Source: Muscardinus avellanarius (taxonomy: Eukaryota; Chordata; Mammalia; Rodentia; Gliridae). Taken from it: a DNA stretch of 64,000 nt. Within the stretch, counting starts at the first letter, position 1; each line of letters starts with the position of its first letter. Shown in pieces: positions 21,721 through 33,517 of the stretch. The position numbers and the translations under genes are program-made. Below the pieces are notes generated by a model. The model was given only the letters and a program-made list of their open reading frames with translations. It had not been told where the DNA came from and ran no database searches. The DNA lies in the NCBI GenBank assembly GCA_963383645.1, contig OY726566.1:96439321-96503320 (forward strand), written 5' to 3'.

Positions 21721-22512
21721 CTTTCAAGATCAGCGGGTCCCAGAATGAATCAAAGATGAGCTATCATTTTCCCTGAGATTTTCAAAAAATAAGGTAATTC
21801 TTGTGGATTAATTGTATCCTACGAGGCAGCAAAAGGTATCATGAGATAACCTCAGAGTTTATATCAATTTTCTGTGCTGCAGGGTTTCCCTCAAAATCAC
21901 TCTCTATGTAAAGTCCTCCACGGACCTTCCACCTGAAAATTAAAGTTTGGAATCAGGGATAGTACTTGTTAACTTCTTCATGGCTTTTAGGGTTGTGAGT
22001 ATGGGTTGCATAGATGTACAAGGACATTTAGAAGAAGCCATCTGAATGTGATGTCTCCTTCCCAGAGACACTGGACAGCATTTTCAAATGTTATCTTTCC
22101 CTATATTTCAATACTCCATGAGTCTTGAGTCTACTGTTCCATGAATTGTTTTTCTTATTTGCTATATTTCTATTTTCTCTCTTCAAAGTGTCAGAACTCA
22201 CGTTATCAGTGAACTGGCAGAGTTTGGGACACATTCTTTGTGTAAGAACCCTCTCTACCATTTAAGTAAGAAAGAACCCAGAATACAGTTTCATTCAAAT
22301 AACCTCAAACAACTCAATTTTCAGCAATAATTTAGAAGCATAATCCTCTGGAAAGAGAATTCTGTGATTAAACATGAAAACTTCAATTGTGCCTGGATTT
22401 AATTATAAAGAATCCTCAACAACCTTATTGAGTAAGTTTGTTCTTAAAGGCACCGTAGTTTTAATATGAAGACATTTACTTCAAATAGAAAAGTAGAATT
22501 TACTTAGTTTCT
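21721..22512. other. No recognised element
   Basis: About 0.8 kb without an assignable repeat or gene. Confidence 0.4.
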
Positions 22513-22703
22513 TGTGGGCACTGTGAGATCTGACTGTGAGGTCTGGCCATGAGGTCATTCCAGAAGAGGACCAAGAACAATAAAACCAAGAAAGAGATCA
22601 TTGTCCTGCCCCCAAACGACCTGGCCATTAACACACCAATGAGTGGCTTACAGCACTACTCTTGTACCCTCCCTTCTTTTCCCATAAAAAGCCCCTAGCC
22701 TGG

Positions 22704-22814
22704 AGCTGCCTTGGTGGCACACACTTGGAATCACAGTACTTGAGAGGCTGAAAGAGAAGGATCTGGGTTCACAGCCAGCCTCAGCTATTTAGTGAGGCCC
22801 TTTTTCAAAATAAA
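22704..22814 (+). mobile_element. SINE B1 half inserted in the LTR
   Basis: Only the B1-like left half is present (to 'tttttcaaaataaaaagaag'), followed by a purine tract where the ID half should be. ctagcctg on both sides (22689 and 22986) is the likely target duplication. Confidence 0.8.
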
Positions 22815-22823
22815 AAGAAGAAA

Positions 22824-22860
<37 letters not shown>

Positions 22861-22897
22861 GGAGGAGGAAGAAGAGGAGGAAGAAGAGGAGGAAGAA

Positions 22898-22929
<32 letters not shown>

Positions 22930-22972
22930 GGAGGAAGAGGAGGAAGAGGAGGAGGAGGGAGGAGGAAAGAAG
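22812..22972. repeat. 161-base uninterrupted purine tract (GAAA/GGA)
   Basis: Runs from (GAAA)n into GGA/GAAGAG repeats with no pyrimidine. It replaces the right half and tail of the SINE. Confidence 0.95.
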
Positions 22973-23138
22973 GCAGGCAGGTAGGTCTCTAGCCTGTAAG
23001 GAGGTGGGCTTTCTGACTTTTCATGAGCTCTCTCCCCAGTCAAATGTCTCCTTCCAGATTTTATTCCTAAATAAACTGTTTCCTGATGTTGGGCTGCATT
23101 TTCTTTGCAGCCACACACTCCAGCATTTCTCTTTCACA

Positions 23139-24086
23139 ATTTGCCATGACATATAGAAATAATCTAATAAGTACTTAATCTCTCCTGTCCTCAATACTCT
23201 ATAAACATTGAATAAATATAAATCCAAGTTTGTACAATCTGTAAAGGCATTTGCTTGAGTTTTTTTCTATAGATTTTATTGTTTTCTTGACGTAAATTCT
23301 ACTGCTTTTTAAAATAATTGCCTCAAATATAAGGAGACAGCCCTGCATTATAAGCACTTTATTTAGGGCCTGATAGTAAACTTCTCAGCTGTAGTTGAAA
23401 ATTGATTATTCTGATCAACACTGATTATTCTACGTGCATGTAGGTCACTACAACTATGGACAACATTGTGATGTGTTATGTTAAAGAGATGTCGAGGTGA
23501 AAGATAAATGTTACCGTTTGGGGGAACTGTTCCCGGGGACCCCTGTAGCCCTGCCGAGACAATTTCCCTCAAACAAAAACCGCGGGTTCTTGTCCTGAGC
23601 TATGGATAAATAGGCAATAGCCTGGACTCTTGCTGAAGACACAACATCCTCCATCTTGTTTCACGTAATTCTGGCGTACTAAAAGTCCCAGTAAAGTTTC
23701 TCCCCTTACTTTTTCCACCCAGGTGTCTCCTTTCAGGAAGGTCCACACCCTCCTGCCATCCTAGCCAGATTATCCAATTATGTAAACCTGTCTTTACAAT
23801 GAGGATGAGGAAGTCGTAGTTCCACTATCCTATAAACTTGATAATTACCTTTAGCTAGGTTAATTTATATTGGAATAGTTGCCTGCTTCTTGGCAGAAAC
23901 CAAGTCCTTTCATAGATCTGCCCCTCACCCAATTTTTGAAATATATTTATTAATAATCAGAGCTTTCTCAAATCTTCCTAGGCCATTCCCAATACTGGTA
24001 CATGATGTAAGACTAAAATTAAAAGTATAAACATAATTTGGGATTTAAGACTTGGCTTATGAAAAAAATAAATTATGCCAAATTAG
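23139..24086. other. Unassigned, possibly LTR-derived
   Basis: 23490-23760 has LTR-like composition ('cctccatcttgtttcacgta', a CpG-containing patch), but no start, TATA or poly(A) order I can defend. Confidence 0.35.
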
Positions 24087-24355
24087 TGATGTGGAAGCAG
24101 AGGAGACTCCATTTTGTCTCCCCGCCAGTTGTAAGCTGCTAATCTAAAAATTTAACCTTGTACCTCTAGGAATGACCTAGTAATTCCAGCTTCTGTAAAC
24201 CTGCTTGCTTACTCCTTATAAACCTCCTACCCCGGCCAGTGGGTGGGCCCCTCTGGTCTTTTAGACTGACAGGTGGGCAGCTAATAAAGGCTTCAATTGG
24301 CACTTTTCCCTTGGGCTCTCATGTCTCTCATTTCTCGATAACTCTGCATACAACA
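24087..24355 (+). mobile_element. Retroviral-type LTR (5' LTR of an ERV remnant)
   Basis: Starts tgatgtggaagcagagg, has a TATA-like 'ccttataaacctcc' (about 24208), an AATAAA at 24283, and ends 'gcatacaaca' just before a primer-binding-site-like sequence. About 0.27 kb, short for a gammaretrovirus-type LTR. Confidence 0.65.
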
Positions 24356-25620
24356 GTTGGAGGCCCCAGTGAGATGTTTGAGAGTTCAGAGTTTCCAAGG
24401 AGCCAAATTTTGCCTCAGTTCGTGGTCCTTTGGACTGGCTGAGGTGGGAGAGAAGAGCTCCTAAGAAGACGTTTTCTCAGCCTCACACTCCAACGCCTCT
24501 CCAAGTCCACGATCAAATGCATTCTGGTGAAGCCACCTGAATCTGGATTTTCTGGTAAGTGGTCGACCCTCTAGGGAGGGTGTGGACAGGGTGGATGCGC
24601 CCAGTGACTCTGGCCCTTGGGGCAGATGAGATGCCGTTTTCCGTCCTTCTGGTGGGGCCAATTTGCCCCAATCTGGTCCTGGTAGGGCAGTTCTTCATTC
24701 TGTTGCCCCTTCCCCACTCCTGGTAGGGCAGTTCTGCCCTATTCCGTTACCCTCACCCCAATCCTGGTGGAGAAGATGCTGCATCCTATTCTGTTTACCC
24801 TGGTCCCCTGGTGAAGCTTTTGAGCCTCGGTGATATTCTGGCATTCGTGCCTTATATGCATGTATGTCTGGTTTGATCTTATTTTTGTTTATTTGGTCTG
24901 AAGTCTTGTATGTCTCTCTGCATGTTGAATATTTTTTAAGGTTGTGGCTGGTTCTTCCTCTGGTGACTGTAGCTTTTGCTCTATAGTAGGGTTGGGGGCA
25001 GTCGCCCCTCAAGAGTAGAAGGTGCTGCTATCGGTCTGCATTTTTTGGTTTGTTGTTTCTTCCTAGTTAGTGTTCAGTATATGGCCATGATGGTATACTG
25101 TTCGTGGACAGAAAGGACACAGGAAGATTGTCTGAATCTTAGAATATGTTGAAATTAGGAGAGATCGGACTAACTTCTGGAGAGAATACATACCCCCACC
25201 ACTGGGTCAGAAGGAGAAAAGAACAGTTTGTCCAGGGGAGTGCACATAAGGGGTTGGTTACCTTAGCATTTGGAACTGGCCCTCCTCCCCTCTGCCAGGA
25301 GAGGATTTGCCTGAGACCCCGTGGAGGCATGCGGCCCTGATGTAAAACTCGGGGAAGCCCCCTCTAAAAGCAGCATTCTCAGACCTGAAACACTAGGCCC
25401 TGTTCCCCCCGACCTCAGATCGGGTGTATAGAGGCTTTGGGCTAAAACTCCTTTGTATAATTAGTAATTAATATTGGATTAATACAGCTTGCTTTTTATC
25501 TTTAGCCTAAACCATTATAACAATCAATATGATAGTTTTTCTAAGTACAGGTGTTTGTGTTTTAACACTAGGTGTTCAGCTGGACTAATGGCTAGTTTTT
25601 GGCTCACCGATGAATGTAAC
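24356..25620 (+). mobile_element. ERV leader and decayed internal sequence
   Basis: 'ttggaggccccagtgagatg' follows the LTR directly. It has the form of a primer-binding site, closest in my judgement to tRNA-Gln. A splice-donor-like 'ctggtaagtgg' is at 24550. The following sequence has two 'cctggtagggcagttct' copies (24680, 24719). No long gag-like ORF survives and no second LTR is seen, so the element is truncated and non-coding. Confidence 0.55.
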
Positions 25621-25641
25621 CATTTAAAAACCATATAGTCT

Positions 25642-25833
25642 GCCGGCTGTGGTGGTGCACGCTTGTAATCCCATGCTTGGGATGATGAGACAGGAAGATC
25701 TCACAGGTTCGAAGCCAGCCTCAGCTACTTAGTGAGGCTCTCAGCAATTTAGACCCTATTTCCAAATAAAATATAAAAATAGATCTAAGAGTATAGCCCG
25801 GAGGTAGAAAGCCTCTGGGTTCCAACCCCAGTA

Positions 25834-25836
<3 letters not shown>
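25642..25836 (+). mobile_element. B1-dID SINE, A/B hybrid
   Basis: The left half has type B 'cacaggttcgaagccagcc' but type A 'tcagctacttagtgaggc'. The ID half has type B 'gtatagcccggaggtag' yet lacks the type B 'gcttccagg' block and ends with type A 'ctgggttccaacccc'. Tail is CA then CAA repeats. Confidence 0.88.
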
Positions 25837-25867
<31 letters not shown>

Positions 25868-25890
25868 CAACAACAACAACAACAACAACA
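25834..25890. repeat. (CA)n(CAA)n in SINE tail
   Basis: CA run followed by CAA run directly after the SINE 3' end. Confidence 0.95.
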
Positions 25891-25974
25891 AAAATACGTA
25901 TGTATGTATGTTTTCCTAGTACCTTCCTCACTCCCTCTCACTTCTCTCTCTCTCCTTCCCAATCATCATGATTT

Positions 25975-26140
25975 TAGCAGCTTTACTCTACCATACACAT
26001 CTACCATGTTTGTCTTGAAGCCAACTGACCATGGACTTAACCTCTGAAACTGTAAGTCCCATAAACCTCTCTGCCTCTAAGTCATTCTTGTCAGGCATTT
26101 TGGTCATGGCAACCAAAACCTGACAACACACCCTACTTTT
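25975..26140 (+). mobile_element. MaLR-type LTR 3' part
   Basis: 'ccaactgaccatggactta', 'ctgaaactgtaagtccca' and 'caggcattttggtcatggca' occur in the order typical of the 3' half of ERVL-MaLR LTRs, ending near 'cctgacaacaca'. Confidence 0.65.
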
Positions 26141-26180
26141 CTCCTTCCTTCTCTGGTTCTTGCTATTCAGAGGCACCATG

Positions 26181-27304
26181 AAGTCAGCAGAAAACTGCGG
26201 GCACTCAAGTGTGAATTCTTTATGGCAGTATCAGTCTTCTGTCGCTCTCAATTAGTATGCATAATAGCTAAGATGCTATGAAAGTCACTTACCAATAACA
26301 ATGCAATCTCTGAACACTAATCTGAAGTGATGCCAACCATAAAGGAAAGACTGCTATTTTGATTAGATAAGGCTAATAAGAGAGCCTTGGGCTACGTAAA
26401 TCATAGTTCCTCATTGTCATTCACCTCCTTCCCCTGCTTTGACTCACCTTTTCTCCCTTTCTTCATATTCTATTCAATGTAGAAAAATCAACATGTACTT
26501 ATGAAGACAATGCTATATTCAACCTTGAAATTCTTGCTGTTTTCTAGACCTGTCTTGCAACCATATGAGCAATTAGCTTATTATAAATGGAACATTTGTA
26601 GTTGGTTTCTTTGCCTATAAAATTATAAAATAGATCTTTTAGATATTTACGATAATATTTAGAATCTCTCTCTTTTTCAAAATTATTTTGTGAATCTCAG
26701 TTTCTAAATTTGTCCATAGATTAAAGGCAACAGGTTGCAAACTTATGCATAATGGAATAAACTAGAAAGATCTTAATACAGTACTCTTACTTTGGTTTCA
26801 CCTAACTACAACAGGACGTGGACCTCTGTGGATGTGGTCCCAGCCTCTGACTTGTTTTTTGTTTGTTTGTATATTTTTATTTTTAAGCACCTTGGGTTCA
26901 TGATACACACTGAGAATTGACAAATCATTGACTGTGGTCACGGCTTTAGCTCTTGGAGTTCAAATTGTATTTGCAAAACCTTTCTAAGACCATAAACATC
27001 AGCCCTGTCCTTAGAATGTATCCTATGGGACATATTGAGAATAGAATTAAAAATTACTGGAGGAAACAAATATTTTCCCATTTTATAAGAAAAGCATTTA
27101 TTCTATTTTAGGAGCCAATAGTAAGATCTTTGTGTAAGAGTACTTTCTTAAGGAATGTTAAAACTTTTATTTGCATCAGTCTTAGATGCACAGACAGTTT
27201 TGATAATGCAAAATCCACAGGTACCTTTTACCTGCTTGGCCCAAATATTAGCACCTTATTTAATCACTATTTTTTGTCAATATAAAAATCTTAATATTGT
27301 TACA
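26181..27304. other. No recognised element
   Basis: About 1.1 kb of A+T-rich sequence without an assignable repeat. Confidence 0.4.
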
Positions 27305-27305
27305 A

Positions 27306-27520
27306 TTTTTTTTTTTTGCAATAGTGGGGATGAAACTTACGGGCATTGCACCTCTGAGCTATACCCAAAGCCCTATTTTTTAGTCTTTTTTTTTTTTGAA
27401 ATAGGGTCTCACTGACTTGCAATAGGCCTTGCTAAGTAGCTGAGGCTGTTGTCAAACCACAATCCTCTGGTTTCAGCCTCCTGAATGCTGGTATTACAAA
27501 TGGGTGCCACCACGCCTGGC
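27306..27520 (-). mobile_element. B1-dID SINE (type A)
   Basis: Minus dimer with T-runs at tail and linker; moderately diverged. Confidence 0.9.
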
Positions 27521-27698
27521 CCTGTCAAAATATTATTAATTAATCTACAGGCTTAATTTGCACTTTTCTGTTCCAAGATAAATTTTACGATAAAACATTT
27601 TGTTTACTCCTCATGCCCCCTAAGACTTCTGCAATCTGACATGGTTTCCGTTTTTGCTTATTTTTGCATAACATTGGCACTTTTGAAGATAACTCACA

Positions 27699-27738
27699 AT
27701 AGTTGTAGTAGCAGTAGTAGTAGTAGTAGTAGTTGTTG

Positions 27739-27784
<46 letters not shown>
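27699..27784. repeat. (TAG)n/(TTA)n trinucleotide repeat
   Basis: TAG units pass through TTG into (TTA)n; source of a spurious Ser/Leu-rich reading frame. Confidence 0.95.
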
Positions 27785-27785
<1 letters not shown>

Positions 27786-27839
27786 TGTGGAATAGACCTC
27801 ACTTTGTATTTTCTTACTACTACCTTGTGATTAGACCAG

Positions 27840-28189
27840 TGTCCTAATTCATTTGAGTTTCTATGGCAAAATGTCATGAGCTAGATGGCTTATAAATAAG
27901 ATTTATCTCTCAAACTGAAAAGTTCAACATCAAAGCACCATGGATTCGGTGTCTGGTGAGGCGGGACCATTTCCTGGTGCATGGAAGGAGCCTTCCCATG
28001 GAATCCTCATGTGGTTGGCGTGCATCCATAGCTCTCCACAGTCTCTTTTACAGAAAAACCAATCCCATTCATGAAGGTTTCACCCTGTATGACAGACAGA
28101 TCATCACCAAAGCCCACCCCTTAACACCACAACTACAGGGTGAGAATTTCAACATAAGAATTTAGGAAGGGAGTAACCAGATTGTAGCA
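27840..28189. repeat. Ancient mammalian interspersed repeat
   Basis: Ordered matches to a common mammalian repeat: 'cctaattcatttgagtttct', 'gatggcttataaataagat', 'attcggtgtctggtgag', 'ccaatcccattcatgaag'. I recognise the sequence but do not commit to a family name. Confidence 0.55.
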
Positions 28190-29165
28190 ACTAGGCATAT
28201 AGGTTTTGAGGAAGGTTATCACACAGGCAAGGAGTTCTCTTGATTCATTTACCTGACTGATCACTGATTTTAATCTTGATCTTTAGGTAAAGGTGGTGTC
28301 TGTCAAATTTTTACACCATAAACTTTCTGTGTTTTCCTTTTCTCTATTCTTTGAAATTGAGTTACAAAGTCTAGTCCCTACTCAACATAAAAGAAATGGA
28401 CAATTATTTGGAATTCATTTTTAAGGCATAAGTTAAGGGGTTTCCAAATACTGAAAATGTTGGAATAGAAGATGCTTTCCAAAATGAGACCGAGTTACAC
28501 TAAATTGGTGTTTGTTTGTTCCTGCAATCTCTAGGGCCATCGCCCAAGGGGTACAGGTATCTATTTGCAAAAGGTTCCTTGTGATGATCCAGCTGAATAT
28601 TTGCTTAGGGTAAAGCATAAGCTACTAGGGGCTTAGGGAACCTGGTGGGCACTTGACTCTAATTAGTCCAGCATGACTTTGATCAGTTTTAAATATAATG
28701 GTTCAAGTGAGATTCCTTAGAAAAATAACAGTGCTTCTCCCTAACAGGAAGTGTGAATATCCAAGGTCATGACCACTTTCCTTCCATTCTGTTCTAGAGG
28801 TTATCTTTGTAAACTAAAGCTAGAAAGGCCAGTTTCCTTTAGCAAGAAATTCTGCAAATGTCCTATTCTAACACAAGAACACTTATCATTCCATATTTTT
28901 ATCATTTTAGTCATTTTTATTCTGAAATGTTTTAATAAAAAAGTCTCTGATTGACAAAACATTCACATTTTAGACACATTTTGATGACAAAATATTTATG
29001 TCCTACATAAAGGTCTTTTTTTTTTCTTTTAAGGACTCAAATATAACTTAAATAGTAGCAAACCACACATGCACGCACACACATACACACATGCACACAC
29101 ATACACACAACATAGACATTTTGAAATTTGTCTTTGACAAACTATACTTATCATTTATAATTGTA
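28190..29165. other. No recognised element
   Basis: A+T-rich, with a short CA-rich tract at 29070-29108; no gene or repeat family assigned. Confidence 0.4.
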
Positions 29166-29169
29166 TATA

Positions 29170-29372
29170 TTTTTTGCAGTACTAGGGATGGAAGCCAGGG
29201 ACATTCTACCTCTGAGCTACACTCTCAGCCCTATTTTTTATTCTTTATTTCAAAACAGGGTCTCACTAAGTTGCAGAGAGCCTCATTAAGTAGCTGAGGC
29301 TGGCTGCAAACCTGCAATCCCGTCTCAGCCTCCCAAGAACTGGGATTAAAAGCATGGGCCACCACACCTGGC
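29170..29372 (-). mobile_element. B1-dID SINE (type A)
   Basis: Minus dimer, full length, moderate divergence. Confidence 0.92.
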
Positions 29373-29468
29373 TCCTGCTCTCTTTTTTATTCTATGTTCT
29401 ATAATTAATTATCATACATTTATAGTTTACTAAGACAGAACATGAACTTAAATATGCCTTTATTAAAG

Positions 29469-29610
29469 TATGCTCTGTTTAACATTAGGGTTCTACACAT
29501 ATGCATGAGTTTTAAAATGTAAAAGATTATTATAAGGATGCAAGGATGCTCTGTTTAACATTATGGTTCTACATGAGCTATAAAATGAAACAGAATATTA
29601 TTATTATTAT
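29469..29610. repeat. Tandem duplication, 76-bp offset
   Basis: 'tgctctgtttaacatta' + 'ggttctaca' occurs at 29471 and 29547, and both units run on to similar 'attattat' ends. Confidence 0.9.
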
Positions 29611-29789
29611 TAATTATTATTGTTATGAGGGAGTGTAAAATGGTTACAAGTTTGTTTACAAAGGGCTTCTTAAAGTGTGTTAGTATTCAGAGTGGGTCTC
29701 AAGAGCAAAGCAAAGTAAATTGTTTAGGAAAATATGTCTTAAATGGATTTTCTTCTGGGATTAATATTCTGCAATATGCTTTTGAAGAA

Positions 29790-29999
29790 TTTTTTTTTTT
29801 GGCAGGTCTGGGGATGGAATCCAGAGGCATTTGACCCCCGAGCTACAACCCCTGCCTATTTCTTATCCTTTATTTTGAAACCGGGTCTCACTGAGTTGCA
29901 GAGGGCCTCACTAAGTAGCTGAGGCTGTCCGCAAACCGCCATCCTCTGGTCTCAGCCTCCCAAATGCTGGGATTACAAGCGTGCGCCACCACGCCCGGC
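29790..29999 (-). mobile_element. B1-dID SINE (type A), young-looking
   Basis: Minus dimer close to the local consensus, retaining CpGs in 'gcgtgcgccaccacgcccgg'. Confidence 0.95.
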
Positions 30000-30898
30000 T
30001 TATTTCTACTAATTCTTAAATTCAGATTATTTCAAAATATAATACACTTTAATCTTCTTAAAACTGTAAAAAAAATGAAGGGTGATTAATAAATCATCTC
30101 TGATAACCTCTTTTAGGCTTGGGAGACTGCAAGCTTTAATACTGCAATCTTTATGTTATCTGAGTCTAGAAAAAAGAATTTCCAACTCTGCTGGAAATTA
30201 AGGACTTGAAAATTATCTATTGTAGACTTGAGTCTAAAGCCCAGGAAGGCACTTACTGAGTATTTATAAATAAATAAAGATTAGAGGAACAAATGGTAGA
30301 GTGGAAAGAGCTGTGTGTCTGTTTCAAGAGCCCACAGTCAGTGTTATTTTTTTTTTTTTTTGGGGGGGCTGCTTCTTAACCAAGAACAGGTGATGGATGA
30401 ATGACAGACACTGTAATAAGGCCAGAATATTGACTAGAAAGAATAACAAAGCAAACAACAAAAGAAACAAAAACTTAAAGTAATCAAAAATTATCTAGGG
30501 AAAAAATAACTTAAAACACATGTAATGAATGACTTCCTTCCAAACAATAAAAACCAAAAAAAGATGTCACTTCCCTATGTTAGGAGGAATCCTGGATCTC
30601 TATCTTTGATGTGTCTTTCCAGATGTGGCCTTGTCCCTTTCCTATGCCATGGTGAAGGGCAGAGCCTGGCTCAACTCACCTTCATCCTTCTCCTTAACCT
30701 AGCTGCCTGTAAGGATCGTCTGCTATTTCTCCAAGAGAGATGTCTCACCACCTCTCCATGGAAGAGTTTCATTCTGATACATCATAATTTCTGGTTGATG
30801 GATAATTCAGTCTCTGGTAGAAAATGTGCTTGCCCCCAGTGTATACCATGATCCTTAGCCTGAGTTCATTATTAACATAAAGATATGTTGGCCTCCCT
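30000..30898. other. No recognised element
   Basis: A T17 run followed by G7 at 30344 may be a SINE tail stub. The plus ORF at 30525-30851 and others show no protein features. Confidence 0.35.
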
Positions 30899-31202
30899 CT
30901 ACTCTTTCTAATTATTTTTAAATTCTTTTCAGTGAATTTAGAAGCCAGCTGAAAAAAATTCTGTATAATATTGTTTCTATCCAAAATTCCTGAGTCCCTT
31001 TAAAAAAGTATCATTAAAAAAGGAAAATACAGCAATTGTGTATGTTTTCTCCTTCTACTCTTTCTAATAAAATTTTAAAATATTTTCAATTAATTTAGAA
31101 ACCAGATTAAAAATACTGTATAATGTTTTTCCTATCCAAAATTCCTGAATTCCTTAAAAAAAAAAAGTACCACTAACAAGAGAAAATATAGCAGTTGTGT
31201 AT
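30899..31202. repeat. Tandem duplication, ~156-bp unit
   Basis: Units 30899-31043 and 31055-31202 both start 'ctactctttctaat', share 'tatccaaaattcctga' and end 'ttgtgtat'. Divergence is substantial but order is fully kept. Confidence 0.93.
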
Positions 31203-31514
31203 AGAGGAGAGGGAAGAAGTCTAAAATCCCAAAATAGAAATAATCCCCACTAAATAGACAAGTAAATAGATAAATTATCAAAATATAAACATTTATAAAA
31301 TGTTGTCAGAAATTGCAGGAAAATGGCTGAGATCACATATAAAATATAGAATATTGTGCCCCTGAAATTTCTTAATTCTTAACAAAAGAAACAAGCTCCA
31401 TTTTCAGTGAGCAATTAATCTTCTGTAGAGATGGCAGGTTTCAGATCAGGATGAGGGCCTCTGGGTCAGAGTGATACAAAGATCCTTCCTCGGCCTGGTC
31501 TGGTGAGGATGGCA
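31203..31514. other. No recognised element
   Basis: About 0.3 kb preceding an L1 3'UTR scrap; nothing assignable. Confidence 0.35.
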
Positions 31515-31583
31515 CTCACCTTTATTGCTCCTCCATAGGGCCCTTTTTTCAACAAGATTTCCTCCTATTACCCATTTCTTCTT
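31515..31583 (-). mobile_element. L1 3'UTR scrap
   Basis: Near-identical to 16768-16835 ('attgctcctccatagggccc', 'cctcctattacccatttctt'). Confidence 0.75.
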
Positions 31584-31585
31584 AG

Positions 31586-31704
31586 TTTTTGGGTCTCACT
31601 AAGTTGTGGAGGGCCTAAGTAGCTGAGGCTAGCAACAAACCCAGATCCTCCTGTCTTAGCCTCCCAAATGCTGGGATTACAAGTGTGCACCACCATGCCT
31701 GCCT
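31586..31704 (-). mobile_element. B1 half of a SINE, truncated
   Basis: Only the left (B1-like) half remains, from 'gggtctcactaagttgtgg' to 'caccatgcctgcc', between two L1 pieces. Confidence 0.85.
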
Positions 31705-32855
31705 GGGTTATTTGTTTTCTTAGTGCTGAGTATTTTGAGTTCTCTGTGTAGTCTAGATATTAGTCTTCTATTGGAGGAATAGTTGGCAAAAATCTTTCAT
31801 TCTATTGCCTCTTGGTTCCCCAACTGAGAGTTTCTTGATAGTTTCCTTTGTTGTACAGAAACTTTTCAATTAAATGCAGTACCATGTATTGATTAGCCTT
31901 TTAGTTTCTTATGTCTTTGGTGTCTGTTGAGAAAGTTTTGTCTGTGCCTATGTGTTGCAGTGTTAGACCTATGCCCTTTTCAAGAAGCCTCAGAGTCTCC
32001 AAATCTTTGATCCATCCTTAATAGATTCTTGTGCAGGGTGAGAAAGTAGGGGATTTTTTCCCCATTTTTCAGCATATGGTAAACCAGTTTTGCCAACACC
32101 ATTTGTTGAACAGGCTATTTTTTCCAGTGTATGTTTTTGTCCCCTTTGTCAAAAATCAATTGGCTGAAAGAGTGCAGATTTGTTTCTTAGTCTTCTCTTC
32201 TTCTCCATTGGTCTTTGTATCTGTTTTTCTGCCAGTTTCATGCTATTTTTATTACTAAGGCTTTGTAGTATAGTTTAAAGTCAAGTATTGTGATTCCTCC
32301 TGCATCATTTTAGTTGCTGAGAAGTACTTTGGCTATTCTGTTATTTTGCTGTTGTTGTTCTTCTAAATAAATTTAAGGACTAGTTTTTCTATGTCCTTGA
32401 GAAATAACCTTAGTAATTTAATGAGTATTGCATTGAATCTATAGATCATCTTTGGAAGTATGGCCATTTTGATGATATTTATTCTACCTATTCATGAGCA
32501 TGGAATACCTTTTTATATTCTAAAGTCTTCTTCAATTTTTTTCAGTGTTTTATAATTTTGTTTGTAGATGTCTATTACCTCCTTGGTTAAGATTATTCCT
32601 AAGTATTTTATTTTTGTGTGGGAAATCCTGAGTGGAATTGTTTTCTGAATTTCTTTTTCAGTGGATTTATGGTTGGTATACAGAAAAGCCTCCAATATTT
32701 TAGGATTTATTTTGTATCCAGACAGTTTGCTGAATTTGTTGATCAGTTCTATAAGCTTTTTGGTTGAGTTTATTGGGTCTTCTAAGTATAGCATCATGTC
32801 ATCTGCAAATAGTGAACATTTGAGTTCTTCTTTTCCTATTTGTACTCCTTTGATT

Positions 32856-32911
<56 letters not shown>

Positions 32912-33262
32912 TTTTTGCCTTATTGCTCTGGCTAGAATCTCAAGTACTATATTGAAAAGAAGTGGTGATAATGGATATCCTTGTCTTGTTCCTGTTTTTA
33001 GGGGAAATTCTCAACATTTTCCCCCATTTAAATTATATGTTTTAATCTGTTAAAATTATAAATTACATGAATTGATATTGAAATATTAAACCAATCCTTG
33101 AATATATTCTACTTGATCATGTTCTGTTAATTTTTCACATATTGCTGGATTTTCTCTACCTCCTGCATTTTTGAAAGTTTTTTTTTCCCTCCATGTTCAG
33201 AAAAGTTATTGGTCTATCGTTTTCTTGTGATATCTTGATGTGGCTTGGGTATCATTACAGTC
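31705..33262 (-). pseudogene. L1 ORF2 fragment (reverse transcriptase region)
   Basis: The minus-strand frame 32513-32797 reads [20 protein letters not shown] then SGYKINPK and [12 protein letters not shown], the stretch following the catalytic FADD motif in L1 ORF2 RT. Downstream ORF2 homology extends to 31705 with stops and frameshifts. A (CTTT)n repeat interrupts it at 32868-32911. 5' truncated near 33262. Confidence 0.9.
32868..32911. repeat. (TTTC)n microsatellite inside L1 ORF2
   Basis: Eleven-plus TTTC units within the RT-coding part of the minus-strand L1. Confidence 0.95.
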
Positions 33263-33289
33263 ACATAAAATCACTTGGGAACACTCAAT

Positions 33290-33480
33290 GTTACTGAATT
33301 ATCACCTCTCTCCAAATTAATCTATAGATTTAATGCAAGTCAAACCCAAATCTTAATGGGCATTTTTTTAAACTTTGAAATAATGACTTTAAATTACTAT
33401 ACAAAAGCAAATGACCTAGAATAGCAAAGCATCTTTAAATAATAAAAGCAATACCTAAGTAAGAAAAAACAAAGATTTAA
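33290..33480 (+). mobile_element. Old L1 ORF2 fragment
   Basis: Decayed plus-strand L1: 'atctatagatttaatgcaag', then 'aaagcaaatgacctagaata', the FNAI...RIAK region of ORF2. Confidence 0.55.
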
Positions 33481-33490
33481 ACTTTATCAT

Positions 33491-33514
33491 GATATATATA
33501 TATATATATATATA
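33491..33514. repeat. (TA)n microsatellite
   Basis: Pure TA run between two L1 relics of opposite orientation. Confidence 0.9.
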
Positions 33515-33517
33515 TTA

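Larger units (their letters stand above)
22513..23138 (+). mobile_element. Endogenous retrovirus solo LTR, interrupted
   Basis: LTR-like order: tgtgggcact start, TATA-like cccataaaaagcccc near 22681, then after a SINE insertion a poly(A) signal 'cctaaataaactgtttcctg' (about 23067) and an end near 'ctttcaca'. No coding sequence follows. The family is not identified. Confidence 0.5.
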
